Source: Pristionchus mayeri
Lineage: Eukaryota > Nematoda > Chromadorea > Rhabditida > Neodiplogasteridae
Reading direction: 5' to 3'
DNA: 64,000 bases
NCBI GenBank assembly: GCA_036245805.1
Contig: BTRK01000004.1
Coordinates: forward strand, 806,001 to 870,000
Positions 1 to 11,020 of this stretch are shown here, piece after piece (within the stretch, counting starts at the first letter, position 1; each line of letters opens with the position of its first letter). A program made the translations under genes and the position numbers. The notes under the pieces are model-generated. The model saw nothing but the letters and a program-made list of their open reading frames with translations, did not search any database and was not told the origin of the DNA.

Positions 1-2128
1 TGCGAAAGCGTCTAGTGCTCGTTTTTCGAAAAGTGATCGTCTTTCTCGATGCATACAAGGAGTATTCTTTGAAATGGAGCTACATGCGCTAAGGCCAATT
101 GTTAAACACGGTCTGTTCAGCATATCTCCTTTTTACTGGGTCCCTATTAGCGAACTTGGCTCCTCGAAAAATTTGTGAAAGCGTCTAGTGCTCGATTTTC
201 GAAAAGTGATCGTCTTTCTCGATGCATACAAGGAGTATTCTTTGAAATGGAGCTACATGCGCTAAGGCCAAATGTTAAACACGGTCTGTTCATCATATCT
301 CCTTTTTTCGGCGTCCCTATCAGCAAACTTGGCTCCTCGAAAAATTTTTGAAAGCGTCTAGTGCTCGATTTTCGAAAAGTGATCGTCTTTCTCGATGCAT
401 ACAAGGAGTATTCTTTGAAATGGAGCTACATGCGCTAAGGCCAAATGTTAAAATCGGTCTGTTCATCATATCTCCTTTTTACTGGGTCCCTATCAGCGAA
501 CTTGGCTCCTCGAAAAATTTGCGAAAGCGTCTAGTGCTCGTTTTTCGAAAAGTGATCGTCTTTCTCGATGCATACAAGGAGTATTCTTTGAAATGGAGCT
601 ACATGCGCTAAGGCCAATTGTTAAACACGGTCTGTTCAGCATATCTCCTTTTTACTGGGTCCCTATTAGCGAACTTGGCTCCTCGAAAAATTTGTGAAAG
701 CGTCTAGTGCTCGTTTTTCGAAAAGTGATCTCTTTCTCGATGCATACAAGGAGTATTCTTTGAAATGGAGCTACATGCTCTAAGGCCAAATGTTAAACAC
801 GGTCTGTTCATCATCTCTCCTTTTTACAGGGTCCCTATCAGCGAACTTGGCTCTTCGAAAAATTTTTGAAAGCGTCTAGTGCTCGATTTTCGAAAAGTGA
901 TCGTCTTTCTCGATGCATACAAGGAGTATTCTTTGAAATGGAGCTACATGCGCTAAGGCCAAGTGTTAAAATCGGTCTGTTCATCATATCTCCTTTTTAC
1001 TGGGTCCCTATCAGCGAACTTGGCTCCTCGAAAATTTTGCGAAAGCGTCTAGTGCTCGTTTTTCGAAAAGTGATCGTCTTTCTCGATGCATACAAGGAGT
1101 ATTCTTTGAAATGGAGCTACATGCTCTAAGGCCAAATGTTAAACACGGTCTGTTCATCATCTCTCCTTTTTACAGCGTCCCTATCAGCGAACTTGGCTCT
1201 TCGAAAAATTTTTGAATGCGTCTAGTGCTCGATTTTCGAAAAGTGATCGTCTTTCTCGATGCATACAAGGAGTATTCTTTGAAATGGAGCTACATGCGCT
1301 AAGGCCAAGTGTTAAAATCGGTCTGTTCATCATATCTCCTTTTTACTGGGTCCCTATCAGCGAACTTGGCTCCTCGAAAATTTTGCGAAAGCGTCTAGTG
1401 CTCGTTTTTCGAAAAGTGATCGTCTTTCTCGATGCATACAAGGAGTATTCTTTGAAATGGAGCTACATGCTCTAAGGCCAAATGTTAAACACGGTCTGTT
1501 CATCATCTCTCCTTTTTACAGCGTCCCTATCAGCGAACTTGGCTCTTCGAAAAATTTTTGAATGCGTCTAGTGCTCGATTTTCGAAAAGTGATCGTCTTT
1601 CTCGATGCATACAAGGAGTATTCTTTGAAATGGAGCTACATGCTCTAAGGCCAAATGTTAAACACGGTCTGATCATCATCTCTCCTTTTTACAGGGTCCC
1701 TATCAGCGAACTTGGATCTTCGAAAAATTTTTGAAAGCGTCTAGTGCTCGTTTTTCGAAAAGTGATCGTCTTTCTCGATGCGTGCAAGGTGTATTCTTTG
1801 AAATGGAGCTACATGCTCTAAGGCCAAATGTTAAACACGGTCTGATCATCATCTCTCCTTTTTACAGGGTCCCTATCAGCGAACTTGGATCTTCGAAAAA
1901 TTTTTGAAAGCGTATAGTGCTCCATTTTCGAAAAGTGATCGTCTTTCTCGATGCGTGCAAGGTGTATTCTTTGAAATGGAGCTACATGCTCTAAGGCCAA
2001 ATGTTAAACACGGTCTGATCATCATCTCTCCTTTTTACAGGGTCCCTATCAGCGAACTTGGCTCCTCGAAAAATTTGTGAAAGCGTCTAGTGCTCGTTTT
2101 TCGAAAAGTGATCGTCTTTCTCGATGCG
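1..2128. repeat. 173-bp satellite array, segment 1
   Basis: About 12 head-to-tail monomers of 172-173 bp; the phase marker GAAAGCGTCTAGTGCTCG recurs at about 5, 178, 351, 524, 697 and 869. Each monomer holds short AT-rich palindromic cores around TTTCGAAAA, a stretch TTGAAATGGAGCTACATGC and a T-rich block before the next marker. Variants are single-base changes plus a 1-bp deletion (GTGATCTC for GTGATCGTC). The segment ends in GATGCG at 2123-2128, where retrotransposon sequence begins. Nothing suggests coding: the period is not a multiple of three. Confidence 0.97.
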
Positions 2129-3077
2129 ATCAATCAATCAATCAATTTATCTTATCAGGCGGAAACGCTCAGAAGATGATAGGTCGGTAGTCTTCATAAG
2201 TTGCACTCCACCAATGGCTGCCAATAGCTCGGGATAGGTCGTCTCTCCATCGCGCGCGAGGCTTTCCGGGGGGACGAGTCCTATTGAATGGAGTCCAGAC
2301 AGTTGTCGCACGGCTCCACTGTTCCACTCCCATTCTTCTGATCTTGAGGGCCCAGCGCGCTTTTCGTTTCAATCCTTCCTCATTCCAGTCTCTCAGCTTG
2401 GTAATCCCTCTCACGCGGTCATTCCTCCATCTGTCCCTCAGCGTGACTCCAAGCATCATTCTTTCCATCTTCCTCTGGGTGACTCTCAGCCTCTCCTTCT
2501 CGCTAGATCTCAGAGCCCATACTTCACACCCATAGAGAACTGTAGCCGTGATGCAGCTCTCGAAGACTCTCCTCCTGATCTTGATGGACAGAATTCGAGA
2601 AGATAGGAGGTGCGAGAGCTTACTCCAGGCCAGCCACCCTAATCGAATCCGGTGTTCTATTTCGTCGGAATGATCCAAGGGAAGAGCTATTCTTCCTCCG
2701 AGATAGGTGGCGCTATCGACGAATTCGAATCGCAGATTGCCGATGATTATTGGATTGCGGGTAGAGGTGCAGGAGGTGAGGAGGTTGGTCTTGCTTGCAT
2801 TCACTTCGAGACCAACTCGGCTGCACGCGTCCATCAGCTTCTTCAGCATTCGTTCCAGCTCGGGTCGAGATTTGGCAACGAGAGCCACGTCATCGGCATA
2901 CTCCAAGTGGCAAAGGTTCCTTCCGTCGATTCTAATTCCATCTGACTCCCAGTCAATGTTGTCCATGGCTGATCGTAGCACTGCGTTGAAGAGACGAGGG
3001 GAGAGGGTATCCCCTTGGCGGACTCCTCGACGCACAGTCACAGGAACGAGCTCCTCATTAACTCGAATGAGTGTAGA
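2129..3077 (-). mobile_element. RTE retrotransposon, 3' third only, duplicated copy
   Basis: Line by line this matches 5047-5995 of the full element, and the encoded residues are identical throughout. It begins with the RTE-type 3' tail of repeated ATTGATTG (seen as CAATCAATC on the plus strand) and stops abruptly inside the reverse-transcriptase region at about 3077, where satellite sequence (CTCCTCGAAAAATTTG) resumes. The right edge lacks the GATGCG target duplication that flanks the full element. It therefore looks like a duplicated and deleted segment of the array, not an independent 5'-truncated insertion. Confidence 0.85.
2169..3077 (-). pseudogene. RTE ORF fragment (C-terminal RT region)
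   Basis: This frame encodes the end of the reverse transcriptase, including GVRQGDTLSPRLFNAVL and the catalytic YADDVAL box, and then the conserved C-terminal region ending in YRPIIF. The endonuclease and the first RT motifs are missing. Upstream of 3077 the frame runs on into satellite sequence, so any product would start with meaningless satellite residues. The sequence is otherwise undamaged, consistent with very recent duplication. Confidence 0.85.
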
Positions 3078-5046
3078 GCTCCTCGAAAAATTTGTGAAAG
3101 CGTCTAGTGCTCGTTTTTCGAAAAGTGATCTCTTTCTCGATGCATACAAGGAGTATTCTTTGAAATGGAGCTACATGCTCTAAGGCCAAATGTTAAACAC
3201 GGTCTGTTCATCATCTCTCCTTTTTACAGGGTCCCTATCAGCGAACTTGGCTCTTCGAAAAATTTTTGAAAGCGTCTAGTGCTCGATTTTCGAAAAGTGA
3301 TCGTCTTTCTCGATGCATACAAGGAGTATTCTTTGAAATGGAGCTACATGCGCTAAGGCCAAATGTTAAAATCGGTCTGTTCATCATATCTCCTTTTTAC
3401 TGGGTCCCTATCAGCGAACTTGGCTCCTCGAAAAATTTGCGAAAGCGTCTAGTGCTCGTTTTTCGAAAAGTGATCGTCTTTCTCGATGCATACAAGGAGT
3501 ATTCTTTGAAATGGAGCTACATGCGCTAAGGCCAATTGTTAAACACGGTCTGTTCAGCATATCTCCTTTTTACTGGGTCCCTATTAGCGAACTTGGCTCC
3601 TCGAAAAATTTGTGAAAGCGTCTAGTGCTCGTTTTTCGAAAAGTGATCTCTTTCTCGATGCATACAAGGAGTATTCTTTGAAATGGAGCTACATGCTCTA
3701 AGGCCAAATGTTAAACACGGTCTGTTCATCATCTCTCCTTTTTACAGGGTCCCTATCAGCGAACTTGGCTCTTCGAAAAATTTTTGAAAGCGTCTAGTGC
3801 TCGATTTTCGAAAAGTGATCGTCTTTCTCGATGCATACAAGGAGTATTCTTTGAAATGGAGCTACATGCGCTAAGGCCAAGTGTTAAAATCGGTCTGTTC
3901 ATCATATCTCCTTTTTACTGGGTCCCTATCAGCGAACTTGGCTCCTCGAAAATTTTGCGAAAGCGTCTAGTGCTCGTTTTTCGAAAAGTGATCGTCTTTC
4001 TCGATGCATACAAGGAGTATTCTTTGAAATGGAGCTACATGCTCTAAGGCCAAATGTTAAACACGGTCTGTTCATCATATCTCCTTTTTACTGGGTCCCT
4101 ATCAGCGAACTTGGCTCCTCGAAAAATTTGTGAAAGCGTCTAGTGCTCGATTTTCGAAAAGTGATCGTCTTTCTCGATGCGTGCAAGGAGTATTATTTGA
4201 AATGGAGCTACATGCTCTAAGGCCAAATGTTAAACACGGTCTGTTCATCATCTCTCCTTTTTACAGCGTCCCTATCAGCGAACTTGGCTCTTCGAAAAAT
4301 TTTTGAATGCGTCTAGTGCTCGATTTTCGAAAAGTGATCGTCTTTCTCGATGCATACAAGGAGTATTCTTTGAAATGGAGCTACATGCTCTAAGGCCAAA
4401 TGTTAAACACGGTCTGTTCATCATCTCTCCTTTTTACAGCGTCCCTATCAGCGAACTTGGCTCTTCGAAAAATTTTTGAATGCGTCTAGTGCTCGATTTT
4501 CGAAAAGTGATCGTCTTTCTCGATGCATACAAGGAGTATTCTTTGAAATGGAGCTACATGCTCTAAGGCCAAATGTTAAACACGGTCTGATCATCATCTC
4601 TCCTTTTTACAGGGTCCCTATCAGCGAACTTGGATCTTCGAAAAATTTTTGAAAGCGTATAGTGCTCCATTTTCGAAAAGTGATCGTCTTTCTCGATGCG
4701 TGCAAGGTGTATTCTTTGAAATGGAGCTACATGCTCTAAGGCCAAATGTTAAACACGGTCTGATCATCATCTCTCCTTTTTACAGGGTCCCTATCAGCGA
4801 ACTTGGCTCCTCGAAAAATTTGTGAAAGCGTCTAGTGCTCGTTTTTCGAAAAGTGATCGTCTTTCTCGATGCGTGCAAGGTGTATTCTTTGAAATGGAGC
4901 TACATGCTCTAAGGCCAAATGTTAAACACGGTCTGATCATCATCTCTCCTTTTTACAGGGTCCCTATCAGCGAACTTGGCTCCTCGAAAAATTTGTGAAA
5001 GCGTCTAGTGCTCGTTTTTCGAAAAGTGATCGTCTTTCTCGATGCG
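3078..5046. repeat. 173-bp satellite array, segment 2
   Basis: About 11 monomers continue the same array between the two RTE copies. Positions 3266-4047 match 348-1129 at an offset of 2918 bp. Positions 4563-4745 match 1818-2000 at an offset of 2745 bp, one monomer less. The block therefore duplicates segment 1 together with its RTE end, followed by gain of one monomer. It ends with GATGCG at 5041-5046, the left target-site copy of the full RTE. Confidence 0.95.
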
Positions 5047-7953
5047 ATCAATCAATCAATCAATTTATCTTATCAGGCGGAAACGCTCAGAAGATGATAG
5101 GTCGGTAGTCTTCATAAGTTGCACTCCACCAATGGCTGCCAATAGCTCGGGATAGGTCGTCTCTCCATCGCGCGCGAGGCTTTCCGGGGGGACGAGTCCT
5201 ATTGAATGGAGTCCAGACAGTTGTCGCACGGCTCCACTGTTCCACTCCCATTCTTCTGATCTTGAGGGCCCAGCGCGCTTTTCGTTTCAATCCTTCCTCA
5301 TTCCAGTCTCTCAGCTTGGTAATCCCTCTCACGCGGTCATTCCTCCATCTGTCCCTCAGCGTGACTCCAAGCATCATTCTTTCCATCTTCCTCTGGGTGA
5401 CTCTCAGCCTCTCCTTCTCGCTAGATCTCAGAGCCCATACTTCACACCCATAGAGAACTGTAGCCGTGATGCAGCTCTCGAAGACTCTCCTCCTGATCTT
5501 GATGGACAGAATTCGAGAAGATAGGAGGTGCGAGAGCTTACTCCAGGCCAGCCACCCTAATCGAATCCGGTGTTCTATTTCGTCGGAATGATCCAAGGGA
5601 AGAGCTATTCTTCCTCCGAGATAGGTGGCGCTATCGACGAATTCGAATCGCAGATTGCCGATGATTATTGGATTGCGGGTAGAGGTGCAGGAGGTGAGGA
5701 GGTTGGTCTTGCTTGCATTCACTTCGAGACCAACTCGGCTGCACGCGTCCATCAGCTTCTTCAGCATTCGTTCCAGCTCGGGTCGAGATTTGGCAACGAG
5801 AGCCACGTCATCGGCATACTCCAAGTGGCAAAGGTTCCTTCCGTCGATTCTAATTCCATCTGACTCCCAGTCAATGTTGTCCATGGCTGATCGTAGCACT
5901 GCGTTGAAGAGACGAGGGGAGAGGGTATCCCCTTGGCGGACTCCTCGACGCACAGTCACAGGAACGAGCTCCTCATTAACTCGAATGAGTGTAGAGGAGG
6001 ACTCGTAGAGACGGCGCAACATGTGGACGAGGGAGGGATGGGCTCCGAACGAGAAGAGGGCTTGCCAGCAGGCATTCCACTCCACACAGTCGAACGCCTT
6101 CTTGAAGTCGACGAACGCCAAGTAGATTGGGATACCGTACTCGGAGGTTCTTTCAGCGACCTGCTTGATGGCATGCAGGTTGTCGAGAGTACTGTAGCCG
6201 CGCCGGAAGCCGGTTTGGGTCGAGGACTCTGTTTCTTCAAGCACAGTTTCGAGTCTCTGAAGAATGACTTTGGTCATTGTCTTCAGGGAAACGGTGAGGA
6301 GGGAGATGGGACGGAAGTTCCCAATGTTGGTAGGGTCTCCTTTCTTGTGCAGAAGAGTGACAATTGCTTCGGTCAGGTCGCTTGGAACAGCCTCTCCATC
6401 TACCAGATAGTTGAGTAGATCAGCGATAACGGGAGCAAGGTGGTTTCGAGAGTGGTATAGCATATCAGGGAGAATGCCATCCGAACCGGGTGAGTGACCA
6501 CACTTGAGTTGGGACATCGCTTTGCTGACCTCATCGGGTAGGAAGGGAGGAAGGGGATCCAGAGGCTGAGGAGGGACTGGGAGTGGACACGGAACTGCAG
6601 GGGTGTAGAGACCTTCAAAGAAGCTCTGGACCACTGTCTTGGTAGCTGCTTGAGAGAGAGCACCAGTTACAGGGTGGGGAACTAGAAGGCGCTTCTTTGA
6701 GGTTTGCAGACTCAGCATGCTCTTCACGATGCTCCTTCCCATGGTTGCTGCTTGCCGTGCTTGCGCCTCCTTTCGCTTCCTTATGTCATCGACGAAACTC
6801 GTCCGGGCAGCTTTGCAGGCAGCTGAGTAGGCGACAGCTTGTTGGGAGTTGGATTGCAATTCATGGCGCATCGCTAGGAGCTTCCGCGTTCCACTCGAGA
6901 TCCAAGAAGGGGATTGGCGCTTCCTCCAGCAGTTCGTTGCCGCGGTCTCCGTGAAAGCCTTTACCGTAGTATAGGCGTCGGCGGCAGAACTGGGGCGGGC
7001 AAGGGGCAGTGACGCGAGAAGGTTTGCGTTGACAGTAAAAGCGGTTCGATCGAAATCTAGCCGCTCCCTGCATCTTTTCTGCCTCGCCTTGCCAGGGAGG
7101 GAGAGGCACATCCGAACAAGGCGATGGTCGGAGTCAAACTCAAACCGACCAACGACACCACAGTTGACTACTCTCGCTGTGGCGGGCGCTGCAACGTAGT
7201 CAATTTGGTGGAATGCGGAGCCGTTTGGGGATCGCCAGGTCCAGATTCGACCGTGCCGTCTCTTGGGGAACGTGTTCAGGATGCGCAGTCTGTTCCTCAC
7301 GCAGAGCTCAGTGAAGCAGCGTCCGCGTGAGTTCGATGTGGGAGAGGCAAAGTTACCGACAAATCTTTCATTGCCAGGTTCCCTCGCCACTCGACAGTTG
7401 AAGTCACCAACCAGAACTGGCATATGGCCTTTTGGGGCACTCCGCAGGGCGGTCTCAACCTGGTCTAGGAAGTCTTCATACGCGTCGTCATCGTAGGAAG
7501 ACGTAGGGGCGTAAGCGCAGACCAGGAAGAGCCGTAGGTCGGGAAGGAGCAGAGTGGCCAAACGAGGGGAGAGGCCATTGAACACAGCTCCGCGCGCGAG
7601 TTGCGGTCGAAGCAAAAATGCCACGCCATGGGAAGCAGTGGGCCCGCCCGAGTGGTAGACTACAGTGCCTGAGGATGTAAGATTGAACGAGGCACAACCC
7701 ACAATCCTGGCTTCCTGCACTGCAACCACGTCCCACTTGATCTTGTCGAGGGCGAGTTCCATCTCCGACTGCTTCTCCCTTGGGCCGAGCGTCCTGGCGT
7801 TGATGGTGCCGATGTAGAAGTGGCGACCCATCGTGGCGGCGTACAACTCCCGCGTGCCAACGCGTCTGGGAGAGGGAATCCGGGCGGGCGGAACCGGAGA
7901 CGGAGAGACGAAATCGCACTCAACCGCTCGCCACACACTTGAGAACCCAGAAT
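5047..7953 (-). mobile_element. Complete RTE-clade non-LTR retrotransposon
   Basis: The element is 2907 bp on the minus strand. Its 3' end is a short tandem repeat tail (CAATCAATCAATCAATT on the plus strand), typical of RTE elements, which lack poly(A). GATGCG occurs at 5041-5046 and again at 7954-7959, so the insertion split the satellite motif CTCGATGCGTGCAAGG and made a short target duplication of 5-6 bp. Gene order is endonuclease then reverse transcriptase in one frame. The surrounding satellite is otherwise continuous. RTE assignment rests on the endonuclease start motif, the RT motifs and the tail. Confidence 0.92.
5087..7831 (-). CDS. RTE endonuclease/reverse transcriptase (pol), intact
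   Basis: The single protein would nick target DNA and copy the element RNA at the nick. I chose the methionine at 7831 (MGRHFYIGTINARTL) because it is the first one inside the element and directly precedes the endonuclease motif; this gives 914 residues. The open frame actually extends upstream to 8029 through the element border into satellite DNA. The APE-type endonuclease covers roughly residues 5-230, with NARTL, VQEARI, VGDFNCRV and SDHRLVRM. The RT core includes FVDFKKAFDCVEW (first catalytic Asp), GVRQGDTLSPRLF and YADDVAL. A conserved C-terminal region follows. No stop or frameshift was seen and catalytic residues are present, so it may be competent. The usual length of this family is about 900-1000 residues. 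Confidence 0.92.
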   Translation of the reverse strand: MGRHFYIGTINARTLGPREKQSEMELALDKIKWDVVAVQEARIVGCASFNLTSSGTVVYHSGGPTASHGVAFLLRPQLARGAVFNGLSPRLATLLLPDLRLFLVCAYAPTSSYDDDAYEDFLDQVETALRSAPKGHMPVLVGDFNCRVAREPGNERFVGNFASPTSNSRGRCFTELCVRNRLRILNTFPKRRHGRIWTWRSPNGSAFHQIDYVAAPATARVVNCGVVGRFEFDSDHRLVRMCLSLPGKARQKRCRERLDFDRTAFTVNANLLASLPLARPSSAADAYTTVKAFTETAATNCWRKRQSPSWISSGTRKLLAMRHELQSNSQQAVAYSAACKAARTSFVDDIRKRKEAQARQAATMGRSIVKSMLSLQTSKKRLLVPHPVTGALSQAATKTVVQSFFEGLYTPAVPCPLPVPPQPLDPLPPFLPDEVSKAMSQLKCGHSPGSDGILPDMLYHSRNHLAPVIADLLNYLVDGEAVPSDLTEAIVTLLHKKGDPTNIGNFRPISLLTVSLKTMTKVILQRLETVLEETESSTQTGFRRGYSTLDNLHAIKQVAERTSEYGIPIYLAFVDFKKAFDCVEWNACWQALFSFGAHPSLVHMLRRLYESSSTLIRVNEELVPVTVRRGVRQGDTLSPRLFNAVLRSAMDNIDWESDGIRIDGRNLCHLEYADDVALVAKSRPELERMLKKLMDACSRVGLEVNASKTNLLTSCTSTRNPIIIGNLRFEFVDSATYLGGRIALPLDHSDEIEHRIRLGWLAWSKLSHLLSSRILSIKIRRRVFESCITATVLYGCEVWALRSSEKERLRVTQRKMERMMLGVTLRDRWRNDRVRGITKLRDWNEEGLKRKARWALKIRRMGVEQWSRATTVWTPFNRTRPPGKPRARWRDDLSRAIGSHWWSATYEDYRPIIF

Positions 7954-9639
7954 GATGCGTGCAAGGTGTATTCTTTGAAATAGAGCTACATGCTCTAAGG
8001 CCAAATGTTAAAAACGGTCTGATCATCATCTCTCCTTTTTACAGGGTCCCTATCAGCGAACTTGGATCTTCGAAAAATTTTTGAAAGCGTCTAGTGCTCG
8101 TTTTTCGAAAAGTGATCGTCTTTCTCGATGCGTGCAAGGTGTATTCTTTGAAATGGAGCTACATGCTCTAAGGCCAAATGTTAAACACGGTCTGATCATC
8201 ATCTCTCCTTTTTACAGGGTCCCTATCAGCGAACTTGGATCTTCGAAAATTTTTTAAAAGCGTATAGTGCTCGATTTTCGAAAAGTGATCGTCTTTCTCG
8301 ATGCGTGCAAGGTGTATTCTTTGAAATGGAGCTACATGCTCTAAGGCCAAATGTTAAACACGGTCTGATCATCATCTCTCCTTTTTACAGGGTCCCTATC
8401 AGCGAACTTGGCTCCTCGAAAAATTTGTGAAAGCGTCTAGTGCTCGTTTTTCGAAAAGTGATCGTCTTTCTCGATGCGTGCAAGGTGTATTCTTTGAAAT
8501 GGAGCTACATGCTCTAAGGCCAAATGTTAAACACGGTCTGATCATCATCTCTCCTTTTTACAGGGTCCCTATCAGCGAACTTGGATCTTCGAAAAATTTT
8601 TGAAAGCGTATAGTGCTCGATTTTCGAAAAGTGATCGTCTTTCTCGATGCGTGCAAGGTGTATTCTTTGAAATGGAGCTACATGCTCTAAGGCCAAATGT
8701 TAAACACGGTCTGATCATCATCTCTCCTTTTTACAGGGTCCCTATCAGCGAACTTGGATCTTCGAAAAATTTTTGAAAGCGTCTAGTGCTCGATTTTCGA
8801 AAAGTGATCTCTTTCTCGATGCATACAAGGAGTATTCTTTGAAATGGAGCTACATGCTCTAAGGCCAAATGTTAAACACGGTCTGTTCATCATCTCTCCT
8901 TTTTACAGGGTCCCTATCAGCGAGCTTGGCTCTTCGAAAAATTTTTGAAAGCGTCTAGTGCTCGATTTTCGAAAAGTAATCGTCTTTCTCGATGCGTGCA
9001 AGGTGCATTCTTTGAAATGGAGCTACATGCTCTAAGGCCAAATTTTAAACACGGTCTGATCATCATCTCTCCTTTTTACAGGGTCCCTATCAGCGAACTT
9101 GGATCTTCGAAAAATTTGCGAAAGCGTCTAGTGCTCGATTTTCGAAAAGTGATTGTCTTTCTCGATGTATACAAGGAGTATTCTTTGAAATGGAGCTACA
9201 TGCTCTAAGGCCAAATGTTAAACACGGTCTGTTCATCATCTCTCCTTTTTACAGGGTCACTATCAGCGAACTTGGCTCCTCGAAAAATTTGCGAAAGCGT
9301 CTAGTGCTCGATTTTCGAAAAGTGATCTCTTTCTCGATGTATACAAGGAGTATTCTTTGAAATGGAGCTACATGCTCTAAGGCCAAATGTTAATATCGGT
9401 CTGTTCATCATATCTCCTTTTTACTGGGTCCCTATCAGCGAACTTGGCTCCTCGAAAAATTTGCGAAAGCGTCTAGTGCTCGTTTTTCGAAAAGTGATCG
9501 TCTTTCTCGATGCATACAAGGAGTTTTCTTTGAAATGGAGCTACATGCGCTAAGGCCAAATGTTAAACACGGTCTGTTCATCATATCTCCTTTTTACTGG
9601 GTCCCTATCAGCGAACTTGGCTCCTCGAAAAATTTGTGA

Positions 9640-11020
9640 AAGCGTCTAGTGCTCGTTTTTCGAAAAGTGATCGTCTTTCTCGATGCGTGCAAGGTGTATT
9701 CTTTGAAATGGAGCTACATGCTCTAAGGCCAAATATTAAACACGGTCTGATCATCATCTCTCCTTTTTACAGGGTCCCTATCAGCGAACTTGGATCTTCG
9801 AAAAATTTTTGAAAGCGTCTAGTGCTCGTTTTTCGAAAAGTGATCGTCTTTCTCGATGCGTGCAAGGTGTATTCTTTGAAATGGAGCTACATGCTCTAAG
9901 GCCAAATGTTAAACACGGTCTGATCATCATCTCTCCTTTTTACAGGGTCCCTATCAGCGAACTTGGATCTTCGAAAATTTTTTGAAAGCGTATAGTGCTC
10001 GATTTTCGAAAAGTGATCGTCTTTCTCGATGCGTGCAAGGAGTATTCTTTGAAATGGAGCTACATGCTCTAAGGCCAAATGTTAAAATCGGTCTGTTCAT
10101 CATCTCTCCTTTTTACAGGGTCACTATCAGCGAACTTGGCTCCTCGAAAAATTTGCGAAAGCGTCTAGTGCTCGATTTTCGAAAAGTGATCTCTTTCTCG
10201 ATGTATACAAGGAGTATTCTTTGAAATGGAGCTACATGCTCTAAGGCCAAATGTTAAAATCGGTCTGTTCATCATATCTCCTTTTTACTGGGTCCCTATC
10301 AGCGAACTTGGCTCCTCGAAAAATTTGTGAAAGCGTCTAGTGCTCGTTTTTCGAAAAGTGATCGTCTTTCTCGATGCGTGCAAGGTGTATTCTTTGAAAT
10401 GGAGCTACATGCTCTAAGGCCAAATATTAAACACGGTCTGATCATCATCTCTCCTTTTTACAGGGTCCCTATCAGCGAACTTGGATCTTCGAAAAATTTT
10501 TGAAAGCGTCTAGTGCTCGTTTTTCGAAAAGTGATCGTCTTTCTCGATGCGTGCAAGGTGTATTCTTTGAAATGGAGCTACATGCTCTAAGGCCAAATGT
10601 TAAACACGGTCTGATCATCATCTCTCCTTTTTACAGGGTCCCTATCAGCGAACTTGGATCTTCGAAAATTTTTTGAAAGCGTATAGTGCTCGATTTTCGA
10701 AAAGTGATCGTCTTTCTCGATGCGTGCAAGGAGTATTCTTTGAAATGGAGCTACATGCTCTAAGGCCAAATGTTAAAATCGGTCTGTTCATCATCTCTCC
10801 TTTTTACAGGGTCACTATCAGCGAACTTGGCTCCTCGAAAAATTTGCGAAAGCGTCTAGTGCTCGATTTTCGAAAAGTGATCTCTTTCTCGATGTATACA
10901 AGGAGTATTCTTTGAAATGGAGCTACATGCTCTAAGGCCAAATGTTAAAATCGGTCTGTTCATCATATCTCCTTTTTACTGGGTCCCTATCAGCGAACTT
11001 GGCTCCTCGAAAAATTTGCG
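9640..11020. repeat. Higher-order repeat, 4 monomers (691 bp)
   Basis: Positions 9896-10224 recur at 10587-10915 with an offset of 691 bp, four monomers, including the rare TTTCTATGTATAC-type variant block and the odd CAAATATTAAAC unit at about 9730 and 10422. The adjacent copies look identical over most of this length, which points to recent tandem duplication of a four-monomer block. Confidence 0.8.

Noticed and set aside
2129..3077. Independent 5'-truncated RTE insertion
   Set aside because: The right edge lacks the target duplication and the sequence and left junction equal the full copy, so duplication plus deletion is simpler.
5202..7496. Plus-strand open frames of 70-160 codons across the RTE
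   Set aside because: They lie antisense to the intact pol frame and show no known motifs.
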